NCBI GenBank assembly: GCA_949296525.1
Contig: CASFOP010000003.1
Coordinates: 1-64,000, forward strand
Direction of reading: 5' to 3'
DNA from: an uncultured bacterium
Lineage (GTDB): Bacteria; Elusimicrobiota; Elusimicrobia; Elusimicrobiales; Elusimicrobiaceae
DNA: 64,000 nucleotides
In this document: positions 1-8,826 of the stretch, one piece after another
How positions within the stretch are numbered: position 1 is the stretch's first letter
Layout: every line of letters starts with the position of its first letter
The notes under the pieces: model-generated
Databases searched by the model: none
What the model saw: the letters and a program-made list of their open reading frames with translations, nothing else
Told to the model about the DNA's origin: nothing
Translations under genes and position numbers: made by a program

Positions 1-3000
1 AATCGTCGGATAGTCCTTGAGCTGCACGCCTTCCTGTCTGGCAATCTGATACTTTTCGCGCATGATGGCGAACAGTTCGGCCTGTTTGACCGTATCAATA
101 CCCAGGTCGGCTTCCATATCCAAGTCCAAATCCAGCATATCTTCGGGGTAACCCGTTTTTTCGGACACAATCGCCAATATATCTTTGGTTACGTCGCCTT
201 CACTCAGGCTCGGCAGAGCCGCTTTCGGCGCAGAAACCGCCGGAGCAGCAGCCACCGGGGCCGCGGCGGGTGCGGGCTGGGCCGCAGACGTTACAGACGC
301 AGCCGGAGCCGCTTTGGCATGAATGGCGTTGACTTTATCTACAAAAGCCTGCGCTCCTTCCATGATCAGCGAGGGTTTGACACCGTGTTTGTAATTGTCT
401 TTTACGCGCAAGGTATTGTGTTCCACTTCCAGCACCGGATTTTCCTGGTGGGAAATTTGCTTGAGCCAGGCTTCGTGTTTGGCCGGATCGGAAATGCGAG
501 GTTCGCCCACGCTCCACATTTTCTCCAGCAGCGTCATGCCAATCTGCGAGCCAAAACCCGCCGCCAGACGCAGCGCGTATTTAAAGTCGTAATGGCCGCC
601 TTTGCTCAAGGTAATGCCTTCCAGCTCAGGGTCGGCTTCCTTAAAATTGGCAATGGGAGGCACGATGCCCGTGTTGAGGCAGCGCACGGCAATGGCGTCC
701 TCCAGCCCCGCACCCATGGAGTGGCCGGTAAAACCTTTGGTATTGCTAACGATAACGGAGCTGACGTCTTTGCCGAAGGTGGATTTTAAGGCATACGCCT
801 CGGCACTGGCCGAACCGCCGCGCGCGGGCGTATAGGTTTCATGGGAAATGAACACCAGCTGTTTGGCGATGTCGGAGCGGTTTAAACCGAAGTCTTTTTC
901 GGCATGGGAAACCAGCTCATTCATCACCTGCGCCACATGCCCCACATCCAGGCGGGTAACGTGGAAGCCGCTGTTGCGGATTTCCGTGGCCAGCAGTTTG
1001 GCCAGCGGTTTCATGCCGCGTTTTTCCACTTCGCTCTGTTCTTCCACAATCAAAGACACCGCACCCATGCCCACAATCATGCCGTTACGGCGGCGGTCAA
1101 AAGGCAGGGCGGCTTTGGTCACGTCCGCTTCCGTCGTGGCGGCGCCGGAGGCCAGGAAGGCCGTCAGCATCCACTCGGCGATGGAATCATTGGTAATATC
1201 ATCTGCGCTGATAACGATCACGCGTTTGGCGCGGCCCAGGCGTATCCAGTCATGCGCCACGGAAATGGCCTGCGCCGTGCTGGCGCACGCCGCGCTCATG
1301 GAAGTGGCCGGCCCTTTGGCGCGGATCCACTGCGCAAAATGCGACTGGGCGATGATAATGGTCTTTAAAATAAATTGCGAAGTAAACGACTGCAGAGCGG
1401 GCACTTTGGCCATTTCTTCGTCGTACCAGGCTTTCAGCTCGGCTTTCAGCGCCGGGTCGGAAATCTGGTTGATAAATTTTTCATAGAACTTGGTCAGTTC
1501 TTTGGCGTTTTTGTTTTCCAACAGGGCCGTCAGCTTTTGGGCAAATTCCCCCATCATGCTGTTGGTAATAGGATAGGCGGAAGTGAAAATCACGCCCGTG
1601 TTGTCTATCATATCTTCCGGCAGGCCCCAGCGGTCCGGCAGATAGCCGCCCGTGGAAGTGGGTTTATAATACAACACCAGCGGAATGCCTGCGTCTTTGA
1701 GCGCCAAAATACCGGCAGCGATGGCCAGCTGGAAACAGCGGTCCATGGACGCCACCCATTTGGCGGGCAGGCCGAACTCTTTTTCCAAATCAAAACTGCC
1801 GGCTTTGGCGGCCAGTTTGACGGCCTGCGCTACGGAGCTTAAATGCTCAATGCGGTGGTTGCCGTCTTTGGATTTGATGACGACTTCCACATTTTTGTCA
1901 ATTTGTTTTTGCTGGCAGTCGCTGCTGACGGGCTCAATCAAATTGCGGCCCTGCAGGATTTCGTCCAGCACGCCTTCGCGGAATACTTTGTCCCAGCTAC
2001 CCGGGCCGCCGGCGGCAATACCGCTGATGACCACATTTTGGCGCACGGAACATTCCGAGCCTTCTTCCAGCAGCCGCTCCATTTTGGCGGGCATATTGCC
2101 TTCGCACTTTTCAGTCGGCGTGGCGGAAGCGTCCACCCATTTGACAAAGGCCGGATTGTAGGTGGAATTGTCGCCAAAAATATCGGTTCCTTTCCAGTCA
2201 ATGGCGATGCCCGAGGAAATCAGGTTGGCGAACAGGTCATTGAACTCCACAATACCGCCTTTTTTGGGGTGGTTGGAGGCCAGTACTTTAATATCTTTTT
2301 TATCAGACAGCGTGCTGGCGGCCAGCGCGGAAAGCACGCGTTTGGGGCCGCATTCCACAAACAGGCGCACGCCGGAATCGTAAGTGGTTTTAAGCTGTTT
2401 AATCCATTCCACCGAGTGGGAAATCTGGGTGACCATGAGGTCTTTGATTTTCTCGGGGTCATTGGGGTAGAAATCCGCCGTCACGTTGGTGGTAATGGGC
2501 AGCTTGGGCGCGCCGAAAGTCAGCGTATCCAAAAACGCGCGGTACTTGGGCATGGCCGGGCGCACGATTTCGGAATGGAAAGCGTGGGACACCGGGATTT
2601 GCACCGCCTGAATGCCCATATCGGTAAACATTTTAATGGCATCATCCACGGATTTGGAAGCGCCGGCAATAACGGTTTGCGTCGGGCAGTTTTTGTTGGC
2701 TACGGCCACATAACCGCTGATACGCTTCAGTTCCGGCTCCACCTGTTCGGCCGGGGCGGAAATGGAAGCCATTTTTCCGTTGTCTTCCACTTTAATATCG
2801 GCCATGGCTTTGGCGCGGGTGCAGACGGCTTTGAGGCCGTTTTCAAAATCAAAAATACCGGCGGCAATGGCAGCGGCGTATTCGCCCAGGCTGTGGCCCA
2901 TGACCACATCCGGCTTGAGGCCGAAAGAGGACAGCAGGCGCATCATGGCAATATCAGCCGTCAGCACGGCGGGCTGGGTCATTTCGGTTTTCTTAATGGC

Positions 3001-5031
3001 GGCTTCCCGCGCGGCCAGCTGCTCCTTGGTTTCGCCGGGCTTGCTCCACAACGTATCGGTCAGGTTTTGGCCGATGATTTTAATCAGGTGTTGGTCAGCC
3101 TCCATAAAGGTGTCCATAACTACCTTATATTTGGAGGCCAAATCTTTCATCATGTCCACATATTGCGAGCCCTGCCCCGGGAACATAAAGCAAACTTTGG
3201 GTTTGATTTCCGACGGGGTGAAGGGATAAATCCCTTTCATGCGCAAATACAGGGAACTCTGCGTCCACACATCCTGGCCACCGGCGATTTTGATGAAGTA
3301 TTCAATTTTTTCTTTCAGCTTCTCCGGATTTTCCACGTTAATGGAAACGGCGAATTTGCGGGGTTTCTGAATGTGGTTTTTATAAGAAATGCTGGGCAGA
3401 TAAGTCGGGTCATATTTAATGGCCAAAATGGCTTTACCCAATTCATTGAATAAATCCTGCTTGGTGTCGGCCGAGAAGGTCAACACGTCGCTTTGGATTT
3501 TTTCGCCCGGGACAAGCAGGCTGTACTCATTTGCATTCATGTTTTGTTGCTCCTGTACGGCAGGGGTAGGGTTGGAAATTTTGGCGGCGCAGACTTTGTT
3601 TTCTTCCGTCTTTTTCAGCAGGCCGTCGTTCATTTCTTCCAGCGCCACATGGAAGTTCGTACCGCCGAAACCGAAAGCGGATACGTTGGCACGGCGTACC
3701 TTGTCAGTGTTCCACGGTTCCAGCTTGGTAATCACGCGGAAAGGGCTGGTGGCCCAGTCCACGGTCGGGTTCGGGGTTTCAAAATTGACCGAAGGCGGCA
3801 ATACCTTATTATATAAGGCCAAAGAGGTCTTAATCAAAGAGGCAATGCCTGCCGCGGCCTTGGCATGGCCGATTTGGCTTTTTACGCTGCCCAGACCGAT
3901 GGTGCCGGGTTTGGCGTAAGGGCCGAAAATTTCATACAGGGCGTTAAGCTCTACGGCGTCGCCCACGCGGGTGCTGGTGCCGTGCGCTTCCACCAGGCCC
4001 ACATCGCCCGGGGTATATTCCACCTGTTCAAAAGCCTTTTGTACGGCAATTTTTTGGCCTTTGGGATTAGGCGCGGTAATACCTTTGCCCTTACCGTCCG
4101 AAGAGGCACCCACGGCGCGGATGACGGCGTAGATTTTGTCTCCGTCTTTGACGGCATCGGAAAGGCGTTTTAAAATCACCGTGCCGGCGCCTTCGGCCAT
4201 GACGAAACCGTCGGCCTTGGCATCAAAGGGGCAGGAGCCTTTTTCGGACAACGCGCCGATTTTGCAGAATTTAATGTAAGCGGAAGGGGACATCATCTGG
4301 TCAACTCCGCCCACGATGGCCATGTCAAAATTGCCTTCGCGCAGGCCGTTGACTGCCTGGTCCACGGCAGCCAACGAAGTGGCGCAGGCGGCGTCCACGG
4401 TAAAGTTGGTACCGTGCACATCAAACACATTGGCCAGGCGGCCGGCGATGACGTTGGCCAGCTCGCCGGGCATGGAATCTTCGGTAATAGGGGTAAATTT
4501 CTGGCGGACGCCTTCGTCCATTTCGTCCAGCAGTTTTTGCTCCGCATCCGCGGGCAGGGATTTATAAGTAGGAGTTTCTTTTAAGATTTCATAGAGGAAG
4601 GGGCGGTTGAGGCGGGTGTTGGACATTTCGTTTTTCATGCCGCCCATGGAGTTGCCCACAATGACCGCACAGCGGTCACGGTTAAATTCTTTTTTGTCAT
4701 ACCCGCTGTCTTCCAGCGCCATGCGCGTGGTTTCAATGGCCAGGTGCTGCACCGTGTCCATCTGCTTGGCAATTTGCGGCGGGATGCGGTATTTAATGGA
4801 ATTAAATTTAAAACCTTCGGGAATAAAACCGCCGATTTTGGAATAAAGTTTGTCTTCGGCTTTATGGTCGGGACTGTAGAAAAGTTTATAGTCCCAATAA
4901 GATTTGGGGATTTCGGTGATGCAATATTTACCAGTTTGAATGTTTTGCCAGAACTCATCTTTATTTAAAGCTCCGGGCATAATGGCGCCGATGCCGACAA
5001 TGGCAATAGGCTCTTTGGTTTTATTGTTCAT
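1..5031 (-). CDS. Multidomain polyketide/PUFA-like synthase (KS-AT-KS-ACP), C-terminus beyond window
   Basis: Type I iterative-style synthase, 1677 residues visible and open at the left edge. The first ketosynthase spans about residues 4-470: nucleophile Cys216 in DAACATS, then EAHGTST and SVKSQIGHAKAAAG. An acyltransferase follows at about 620-900, with Ser714 in GHSLGEY. A second ketosynthase-like domain covers about 1010-1540: Cys1249 in SAACAST, a His in ISHETYT and a Lys/His pair in NTKGFTGHS. An Ala/Pro-rich linker then leads to an ACP-like helix motif, DLGIDTVKQAE, at about 1638-1652. The expected phosphopantetheine Ser is Thr1647. The ATG is chosen because AGGAGA lies 6 nt upstream. 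This arrangement resembles PfaA/HglE-type lipid synthases, so a long-chain or unusual lipid product is likely, but the product is unknown. Any reductase or dehydratase would lie off the left edge. Confidence 0.9.
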   Translation of the reverse strand, partial: MNNKTKEPIAIVGIGAIMPGALNKDEFWQNIQTGKYCITEIPKSYWDYKLFYSPDHKAEDKLYSKIGGFIPEGFKFNSIKYRIPPQIAKQMDTVQHLAIETTRMALEDSGYDKKEFNRDRCAVIVGNSMGGMKNEMSNTRLNRPFLYEILKETPTYKSLPADAEQKLLDEMDEGVRQKFTPITEDSMPGELANVIAGRLANVFDVHGTNFTVDAACATSLAAVDQAVNGLREGNFDMAIVGGVDQMMSPSAYIKFCKIGALSEKGSCPFDAKADGFVMAEGAGTVILKRLSDAVKDGDKIYAVIRAVGASSDGKGKGITAPNPKGQKIAVQKAFEQVEYTPGDVGLVEAHGTSTRVGDAVELNALYEIFGPYAKPGTIGLGSVKSQIGHAKAAAGIASLIKTSLALYNKVLPPSVNFETPNPTVDWATSPFRVITKLEPWNTDKVRRANVSAFGFGGTNFHVALEEMNDGLLKKTEENKVCAAKISNPTPAVQEQQNMNANEYSLLVPGEKIQSDVLTFSADTKQDLFNELGKAILAIKYDPTYLPSISYKNHIQKPRKFAVSINVENPEKLKEKIEYFIKIAGGQDVWTQSSLYLRMKGIYPFTPSEIKPKVCFMFPGQGSQYVDMMKDLASKYKVVMDTFMEADQHLIKIIGQNLTDTLWSKPGETKEQLAAREAAIKKTEMTQPAVLTADIAMMRLLSSFGLKPDVVMGHSLGEYAAAIAAGIFDFENGLKAVCTRAKAMADIKVEDNGKMASISAPAEQVEPELKRISGYVAVANKNCPTQTVIAGASKSVDDAIKMFTDMGIQAVQIPVSHAFHSEIVRPAMPKYRAFLDTLTFGAPKLPITTNVTADFYPNDPEKIKDLMVTQISHSVEWIKQLKTTYDSGVRLFVECGPKRVLSALAASTLSDKKDIKVLASNHPKKGGIVEFNDLFANLISSGIAIDWKGTDIFGDNSTYNPAFVKWVDASATPTEKCEGNMPAKMERLLEEGSECSVRQNVVISGIAAGGPGSWDKVFREGVLDEILQGRNLIEPVSSDCQQKQIDKNVEVVIKSKDGNHRIEHLSSVAQAVKLAAKAGSFDLEKEFGLPAKWVASMDRCFQLAIAAGILALKDAGIPLVLYYKPTSTGGYLPDRWGLPEDMIDNTGVIFTSAYPITNSMMGEFAQKLTALLENKNAKELTKFYEKFINQISDPALKAELKAWYDEEMAKVPALQSFTSQFILKTIIIAQSHFAQWIRAKGPATSMSAACASTAQAISVAHDWIRLGRAKRVIVISADDITNDSIAEWMLTAFLASGAATTEADVTKAALPFDRRRNGMIVGMGAVSLIVEEQSEVEKRGMKPLAKLLATEIRNSGFHVTRLDVGHVAQVMNELVSHAEKDFGLNRSDIAKQLVFISHETYTPARGGSASAEAYALKSTFGKDVSSVIVSNTKGFTGHSMGAGLEDAIAVRCLNTGIVPPIANFKEADPELEGITLSKGGHYDFKYALRLAAGFGSQIGMTLLEKMWSVGEPRISDPAKHEAWLKQISHQENPVLEVEHNTLRVKDNYKHGVKPSLIMEGAQAFVDKVNAIHAKAAPAASVTSAAQPAPAAAPVAAAPAVSAPKAALPSLSEGDVTKDILAIVSEKTGYPEDMLDLDLDMEADLGIDTVKQAELFAIMREKYQIARQEGVQLKDYPTI

Positions 5032-5120
5032 TTTGTCTCCTGAGTTTTTGGTAAAACTCTATTATGGATATATTATATGAAATTTAGGGGTATATAGACC
5101 AACCGGAAGCATTTTTTTGC

Positions 5121-5163
5121 AGATTTTATTTTTTTAAAATCTAATTTACATTATCAGATTTTA
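5121..5163. promoter_or_regulatory. Three alternating inverted arms upstream of the synthase gene
   Basis: AGATTTTA (5121-5128), TAAAATCT (5135-5142) and AGATTTTA (5156-5163) form two mutually exclusive perfect inverted repeats that share the middle arm. The block lies about 90 nt upstream of the synthase start. A TATAAT-like box on the minus strand (5072-5077) sits between them. It could be a pair of overlapping operators or alternative hairpins; no regulator can be named. The rest of the 5032-5265 gap is AT-rich and shows no gene. Confidence 0.35.
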
Positions 5164-5265
5164 GACTAATGTAAGGCCACTACCCTCCGTCTATAAATCG
5201 GCAACAAAATAAAAAGAATGTCAAATTTGCACAAATCAGTTATAAAGGCAGGATTTCCCTGCAAC

Positions 5266-5293
5266 AAAAAGGCCCGTCTTTTTAAGGCGGGCC
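5266..5293 (-). terminator. Intrinsic terminator of the coiled-coil membrane protein gene
   Basis: The 8-bp stem GGCCCGTC/GGCGGGCC (5271-5278 with 5286-5293, one G-T pair) is followed on the minus strand by a TTTTT run. It lies 25 nt past the stop codon at 5318. Confidence 0.85.
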
Positions 5294-5317
5294 AACATAA
5301 AATCAAACCTGTTTTTG

Positions 5318-5749
5318 CTATTTTCCGGGCTTTTCAGCAACTTTGATATTTTCTAAATCTTCAATCAGGCTCAGCAAAGTAGGCTGTAATTTTGCTACAT
5401 ATTCCTGTTCAAATGTAGAGAGCCTCTGCTCCAGGCGGGATACCAGTCTGTTTAAATCCGCATTATTTTTGTCCTGGGCCAGCTTCAGCTCCTCTAAATG
5501 GTAATACAGGTCTTTTACCTTTTCTTTTAAATCCGCCACTTCCAACGCGGAAGGGTTTTGCAAAGAATTCAAAATAGACGCGCGGGAAGAAAAGCTGGGC
5601 TTGGCCACGGTCATAACCGTTAAATCTTCCACCGGATAGTCCATATCCGTTTCACGCACCAAGGCGGCACGGTATTTTGCCGTAAAATAAAACAGCAAAA
5701 TAAAACACACGACAAACCCAATCAACTGAAACAAAAGTGCGTTTAGCAT
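5318..5749 (-). CDS. Small single-pass membrane protein with C-terminal coiled coil
   Basis: 143 residues, function not recognised. One hydrophobic segment occupies about residues 3-23 (LLFQLIGFVVCFILLFYF). A basic/polar linker follows, then heptad-like helix from about 75 to 130 (DLKEKVKDLYYHLEELK and onward), so it is probably an inner-membrane-anchored coiled coil facing the cytoplasm. The ATG at 5749 is preferred over longer in-frame starts because it directly precedes the membrane helix and lies 7 nt after an extended -10 box on the minus strand. Upstream bases are all A/T with no Shine-Dalgarno sequence, which suggests a leaderless mRNA. It is transcribed divergently from the nuclease gene and ends at its own terminator. 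Confidence 0.7.
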   Translation of the reverse strand: MLNALLFQLIGFVVCFILLFYFTAKYRAALVRETDMDYPVEDLTVMTVAKPSFSSRASILNSLQNPSALEVADLKEKVKDLYYHLEELKLAQDKNNADLNRLVSRLEQRLSTFEQEYVAKLQPTLLSLIEDLENIKVAEKPGK

Positions 5750-5756
5750 ATGTATT

Positions 5757-5765
5757 ATATTATCA
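5757..5765 (-). promoter_or_regulatory. Extended -10 promoter for the coiled-coil protein, leaderless start
   Basis: On the minus strand TG-A-TAATAT (5765 down to 5757) ends 7 nt before the ATG at 5749. A TATAAT at 5759-5754 overlaps it. Transcription starting about 7 nt past the box would begin at the start codon. Confidence 0.5.
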
Positions 5766-5798
5766 TATTTACCCGCGGAAAAACACGAAAAATCAAAC

Positions 5799-5879
5799 CC
5801 TGATTTTGTGTCATGCCCATTAGGGCCTAAACGGCCCGGACATCCGCCCCGTTCCGCTGGCCCAGACCACAAAATCAGG
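5799..5879. repeat. 81-bp element bounded by a perfect 12-bp inverted repeat
   Basis: CCTGATTTTGTG at 5799-5810 and CACAAAATCAGG at 5868-5879 are exact inverse complements. They enclose about 57 GC-rich bases with small internal palindromes (GCCC-ATTA-GGGC, GGCC-TAAAC-GGCC). It sits in the divergent promoter region between the coiled-coil gene and the nuclease gene. It could be a MITE-like or REP-like element or a structured RNA; no open reading frame is present. Confidence 0.45.
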
Positions 5880-5997
5880 AAGTGCTCTTAACACAGGCCT
5901 GCGGCTTGCCCAAGGGAAACGGACAACAGAAAGACCCGCCCCGTAATAGGAAGAAACGGCCTTTTTTTCTTTATATACAAGGAAGGCCTAAAAGATA

Positions 5998-6003
5998 TAA
6001 AAT
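5998..6003 (+). promoter_or_regulatory. -10 box 7 nt before the nuclease start codon
   Basis: TAAAAT (5998-6003, overlapping TATAAA at 5996-6001) ends 7 nt before ATG 6011. The intervening bases hold no Shine-Dalgarno sequence, so a leaderless transcript is predicted. No clear -35 was found. Confidence 0.45.
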
Positions 6004-6010
6004 ATATGTA

Positions 6011-7498
6011 ATGGATGAAACACTGACAGACTCCCTTTTTATGCGTTTTTCCGCAGGCCGCACGCCGGATAAAACCGATTTTAACGCTTCCAAAATGTTT
6101 TCTCTGCTGGAGGATCCCTTTGGTATCTGGTGCGCCTTTCATGCACCGGCGGAAGAAGCCGTCAATGAATTAAACCGTTACGAAAATTTAAAAGTCCGCA
6201 CGGACCGCAACAGCCGTGACGCCTGGATACGGGAGCATTTTCCGGGGGTGGAGTTTGTCAGCGCAACAAATGATACCGACCGCTTCAAAGGCACCCTGCG
6301 CGCCATGGCCGGCGGCAAGCCTGCTATTGCCAATGCCGCATTGTGGAACCTGCCCGCCAATGTATATGGCAGTATCAACCTGCTGCAGCGCGTAGACGCG
6401 GGAAACAGCGTTTTCGGGCCCTATCATTATCGCATCGTCCAGTTCAAACGGGCGCACGATTTAAAAGAACATTATGCCTTACAGGTATCTTTGCTTAACC
6501 ATATCCTGGCCGATATACAAGGTTATACCCCGCGTTACTGCCGCGTGGAACTGAAAGGCAAAACCACGGAAGTGGACTATCTGGAACACGAAGAACGGCT
6601 GACCCGGGAACTGGCCTATTTCCGTCTGATACGAGACGGGAAAGCAAAACCGGAAGCGCATAAGCCACCCAAGGCGGCCAATCCTCCCTGGCGCGTGTAC
6701 GCCAATAAAATGGTGGAACAGAGCAAGGACTTGCAAATGCTGCCCGCTTTAAGCGCCGAAATGCGCCAGTGCCTGAAGATTTACGGCCTGTTTAGCACCG
6801 ATGACGTAGCCCGCGCCGGGCTGGAAAAATTACGCGGCATTCTGGAGGAGCCCTACGCCACGGACGCCTATTATAATTCCGTGGCCTACCTGCACCACAA
6901 ACCCGTATTAAAGGAAGAAGGGCACTTTCCCCCTCCCACCAAAAAACGCAATTTATATTTTGATTTTGAAGCCACGGAAACCTTTACCAAAGACAACCAG
7001 TCTTTTGTCTATTTAATCGGCATTTGGGACAAAGAAGAAGACAAATATGTATCTTTTGTGGCCAAAACGCCCGAAGAGGAAATCAAAATCTTTGAGCAAT
7101 TTTACGATTATATCAAAGACCCAGCAAACACCGTCCTGTACCACTGGACGGAATACGAAGCCAAAAAAATGCGCAAAATGGCGCAGGAAAACAAACACGA
7201 CGAACAAAAACTCAATTTGCTGGTCAGCCTGTGCTATGACCTGAAAGTAGCCGTACAGAAGGCGTTTTACCTGCCCGCGCCGAGTTTTTCTTTAAAGGCC
7301 GCCGCGCCGGCCTTTGGCTTCAACTGGCGGCAGGACGACTGCGGGGCCATGGACAGCATGGTGTATTTTACCAACTGGCTTAAAACCGGCCGGGACGAAT
7401 TGCTACAAAAAGTGTTGATGTACAACGAAGACGACTGCAAGGCTATGCTGTACCTGGAAAATAAATTAAAAGAAGCAGACATATTAAAACTAAAATGA
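6011..7498 (+). CDS. TM0106-family RecB-like nuclease with C-terminal RNase H-like domain
   Basis: 495 residues. The C-terminal half is an RNase H-like 3'-5' exonuclease fold (YprB/TM0106 type): D318-x-E320 in YFDFEAT, then YHWTEYEAKKM, and E473-D474-D475 in YNEDDC. The N-terminal half aligns in layout with the RecB-like PD-(D/E)XK domain of this family, but its key positions look lost: SINLL (Asn123) where an Asp is usual, and QFK (Gln144) in place of D/E-x-K. The Cys-rich Fe-S stretch that normally follows reads ANPPWRVYA without cysteines. It probably acts in DNA processing, with only the C-terminal exonuclease clearly competent. The start at 6011 fits a leaderless promoter; the more upstream ATG at 5882 would add an unlikely, low-complexity extension. 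It overlaps the next gene by ATGA. Confidence 0.75.
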   Translation: MDETLTDSLFMRFSAGRTPDKTDFNASKMFSLLEDPFGIWCAFHAPAEEAVNELNRYENLKVRTDRNSRDAWIREHFPGVEFVSATNDTDRFKGTLRAMAGGKPAIANAALWNLPANVYGSINLLQRVDAGNSVFGPYHYRIVQFKRAHDLKEHYALQVSLLNHILADIQGYTPRYCRVELKGKTTEVDYLEHEERLTRELAYFRLIRDGKAKPEAHKPPKAANPPWRVYANKMVEQSKDLQMLPALSAEMRQCLKIYGLFSTDDVARAGLEKLRGILEEPYATDAYYNSVAYLHHKPVLKEEGHFPPPTKKRNLYFDFEATETFTKDNQSFVYLIGIWDKEEDKYVSFVAKTPEEEIKIFEQFYDYIKDPANTVLYHWTEYEAKKMRKMAQENKHDEQKLNLLVSLCYDLKVAVQKAFYLPAPSFSLKAAAPAFGFNWRQDDCGAMDSMVYFTNWLKTGRDELLQKVLMYNEDDCKAMLYLENKLKEADILKLK

Positions 7499-8280
7499 AC
7501 AAAGAATTTTCCGTATTACAGGAATGCTTAAACGCCGCCGGGGACGTTGCCCGGCGGCGTTTGGGTAGAGTAAGTTACAGCCTCAAGGGGAAGGCCAATT
7601 TGGTTACGCAGGCCGATGTAGCCTGCCAAAAAACGATTCTGCAAATCATTAAAAAAAACTTTCCGGAGCATGATTTCCTGGCCGAAGAAAACGGCTTGAA
7701 GAACACCGGCTCCGACTGGAAATGGGTCATTGACCCCATAGACGGCACCACCAATTACGCCCACACCGTGCCGCACTTTTCGGTATCCGTGGCGCTGGCC
7801 CATAAAAACGATATCGTATTGGGCGGCGTATATGACGTATGTATGGACGAATTGTTTTTGGCACGCAAAGGCAAAGGGGCCACCCTTAACGGCAAAAAAA
7901 TACATGTTTCCCGCGTGCGCAAACTGCAGGATGCCCTGCTGGTAACGGGCTTTCCTTACGAACGTGAAAAGCGCATGGACGAACTGCTGGCCCGTTTCAA
8001 AAGATTTATCCTTTCCTGTCATGACGTACGACGGCTGGGTTCGGCCGCGCTGGATATGTGCTGGGTGGCCGCAGGCCGTTTTGACGGGTATTGGGAAGAC
8101 TGTTTAAACCCGTGGGATATTTCCGCGGGAAAACTGATTTTGGAAGAAGCCGGCGGAAAAGTAACCGATTACCGCGGCAAAAAGTGGAGCCGCTTGGACA
8201 CCTTCGGCGCACAGACGCTGGCCAGCAACGGTAAAATTCACCGGGAAATGTGTGATATAATAAAAGAAGGATCGCTTTAA
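7495..8280 (+). CDS. suhB: Inositol monophosphatase family protein
   Basis: 261 residues, the normal size for the family. Mg2+-dependent sugar/inositol phosphatase. Metal-binding motifs are visible in order: the acidic AEENG at about residue 62, IDPIDGTTNYAHTVPHFSVS at about 82-100, and WDISAGKLILEEAGG near 207-221. It is translationally coupled to the upstream nuclease gene through a 4-base ATGA overlap. Substrate (myo-inositol-1-P, fructose-1,6-bisP or a nucleotide such as PAP) cannot be decided from sequence; the SuhB-like assignment is family level. Confidence 0.88.
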   Translation: MNKEFSVLQECLNAAGDVARRRLGRVSYSLKGKANLVTQADVACQKTILQIIKKNFPEHDFLAEENGLKNTGSDWKWVIDPIDGTTNYAHTVPHFSVSVALAHKNDIVLGGVYDVCMDELFLARKGKGATLNGKKIHVSRVRKLQDALLVTGFPYEREKRMDELLARFKRFILSCHDVRRLGSAALDMCWVAAGRFDGYWEDCLNPWDISAGKLILEEAGGKVTDYRGKKWSRLDTFGAQTLASNGKIHREMCDIIKEGSL

Positions 8281-8341
8281 CATACGGCGGCCGCGCCCGC
8301 GTGCCGCCAGGCAGCAAGGGTTTGAAATTACGGGGTCTTCC

Positions 8342-8749
8342 ATGTCTATCAGCGTAGTGAAACAGTACAGCGTCTTCCTAGTCAACGAGCCGGGATCTTT
8401 GAAAAAATTTGCCGAATTATTTCTCCAAGAACGGGTGGGGATTATTGCCATTTCCCAGGATGTGCGTTTTGACGCGGCGGTGGTACGCGTGGCAGTTAAT
8501 TACAATGCCGAAATCAGCCACGCCCTGACCAAGGCCGGATTTACCAGCGTAAAAACGGACGCCATATGCATTGACACCCCTGACCGCCTGGGCCTGGCCC
8601 ATGACATTGGCGACGTGCTCTACCAAAAAGATATTAATATTACCACTATTTACGGCGCCAGCGCAGGCAATGGCAGGGCGAGGTTTATTATTGTCGTCAG
8701 TGACATCACGCAAGCCCTAAGCGTACTGGAAAGCTCCGGCAGGTTTTAA
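8342..8749 (+). CDS. Tandem ACT-domain protein
   Basis: 135 residues made of two ACT-like units (about 6-65 and 68-132). The characteristic start is YSVFLVNEPGSLKKFAELF and the second repeat begins TPDRLGLAHDIGDVL. Stand-alone tandem ACT proteins bind small ligands, usually amino acids, and act as sensors or regulatory partners. No catalytic domain is present. The 61-base gap before it contains a GC hairpin (GGCGGC 8286-8291 with GCCGCC 8303-8308) without a U-tract, so read-through from the phosphatase gene is likely. A GGGG about 6 nt before the ATG may serve as ribosome binding site. Confidence 0.8.
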   Translation: MSISVVKQYSVFLVNEPGSLKKFAELFLQERVGIIAISQDVRFDAAVVRVAVNYNAEISHALTKAGFTSVKTDAICIDTPDRLGLAHDIGDVLYQKDINITTIYGASAGNGRARFIIVVSDITQALSVLESSGRF

Positions 8750-8826
8750 CGATCCTTCCTTTATAAAACCTTACAAATATATGCGGGACCAAACAGTATT
8801 CCGTACCGCTGTTTCTGCAAATAAAA

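Noticed and set aside
1843..3453. A 536-codon open frame on the plus strand opposite the synthase gene
   Set aside because: It is rich in His, Phe and Gly as expected for an antisense frame of a GC-skewed coding gene, has no motif, and lies opposite the clear AT domain of the synthase.
8281..8341. Small structured RNA (SRP-like) between the phosphatase and ACT genes
   Set aside because: Only one 6-bp GC hairpin is present and the conserved SRP loop sequence is missing.
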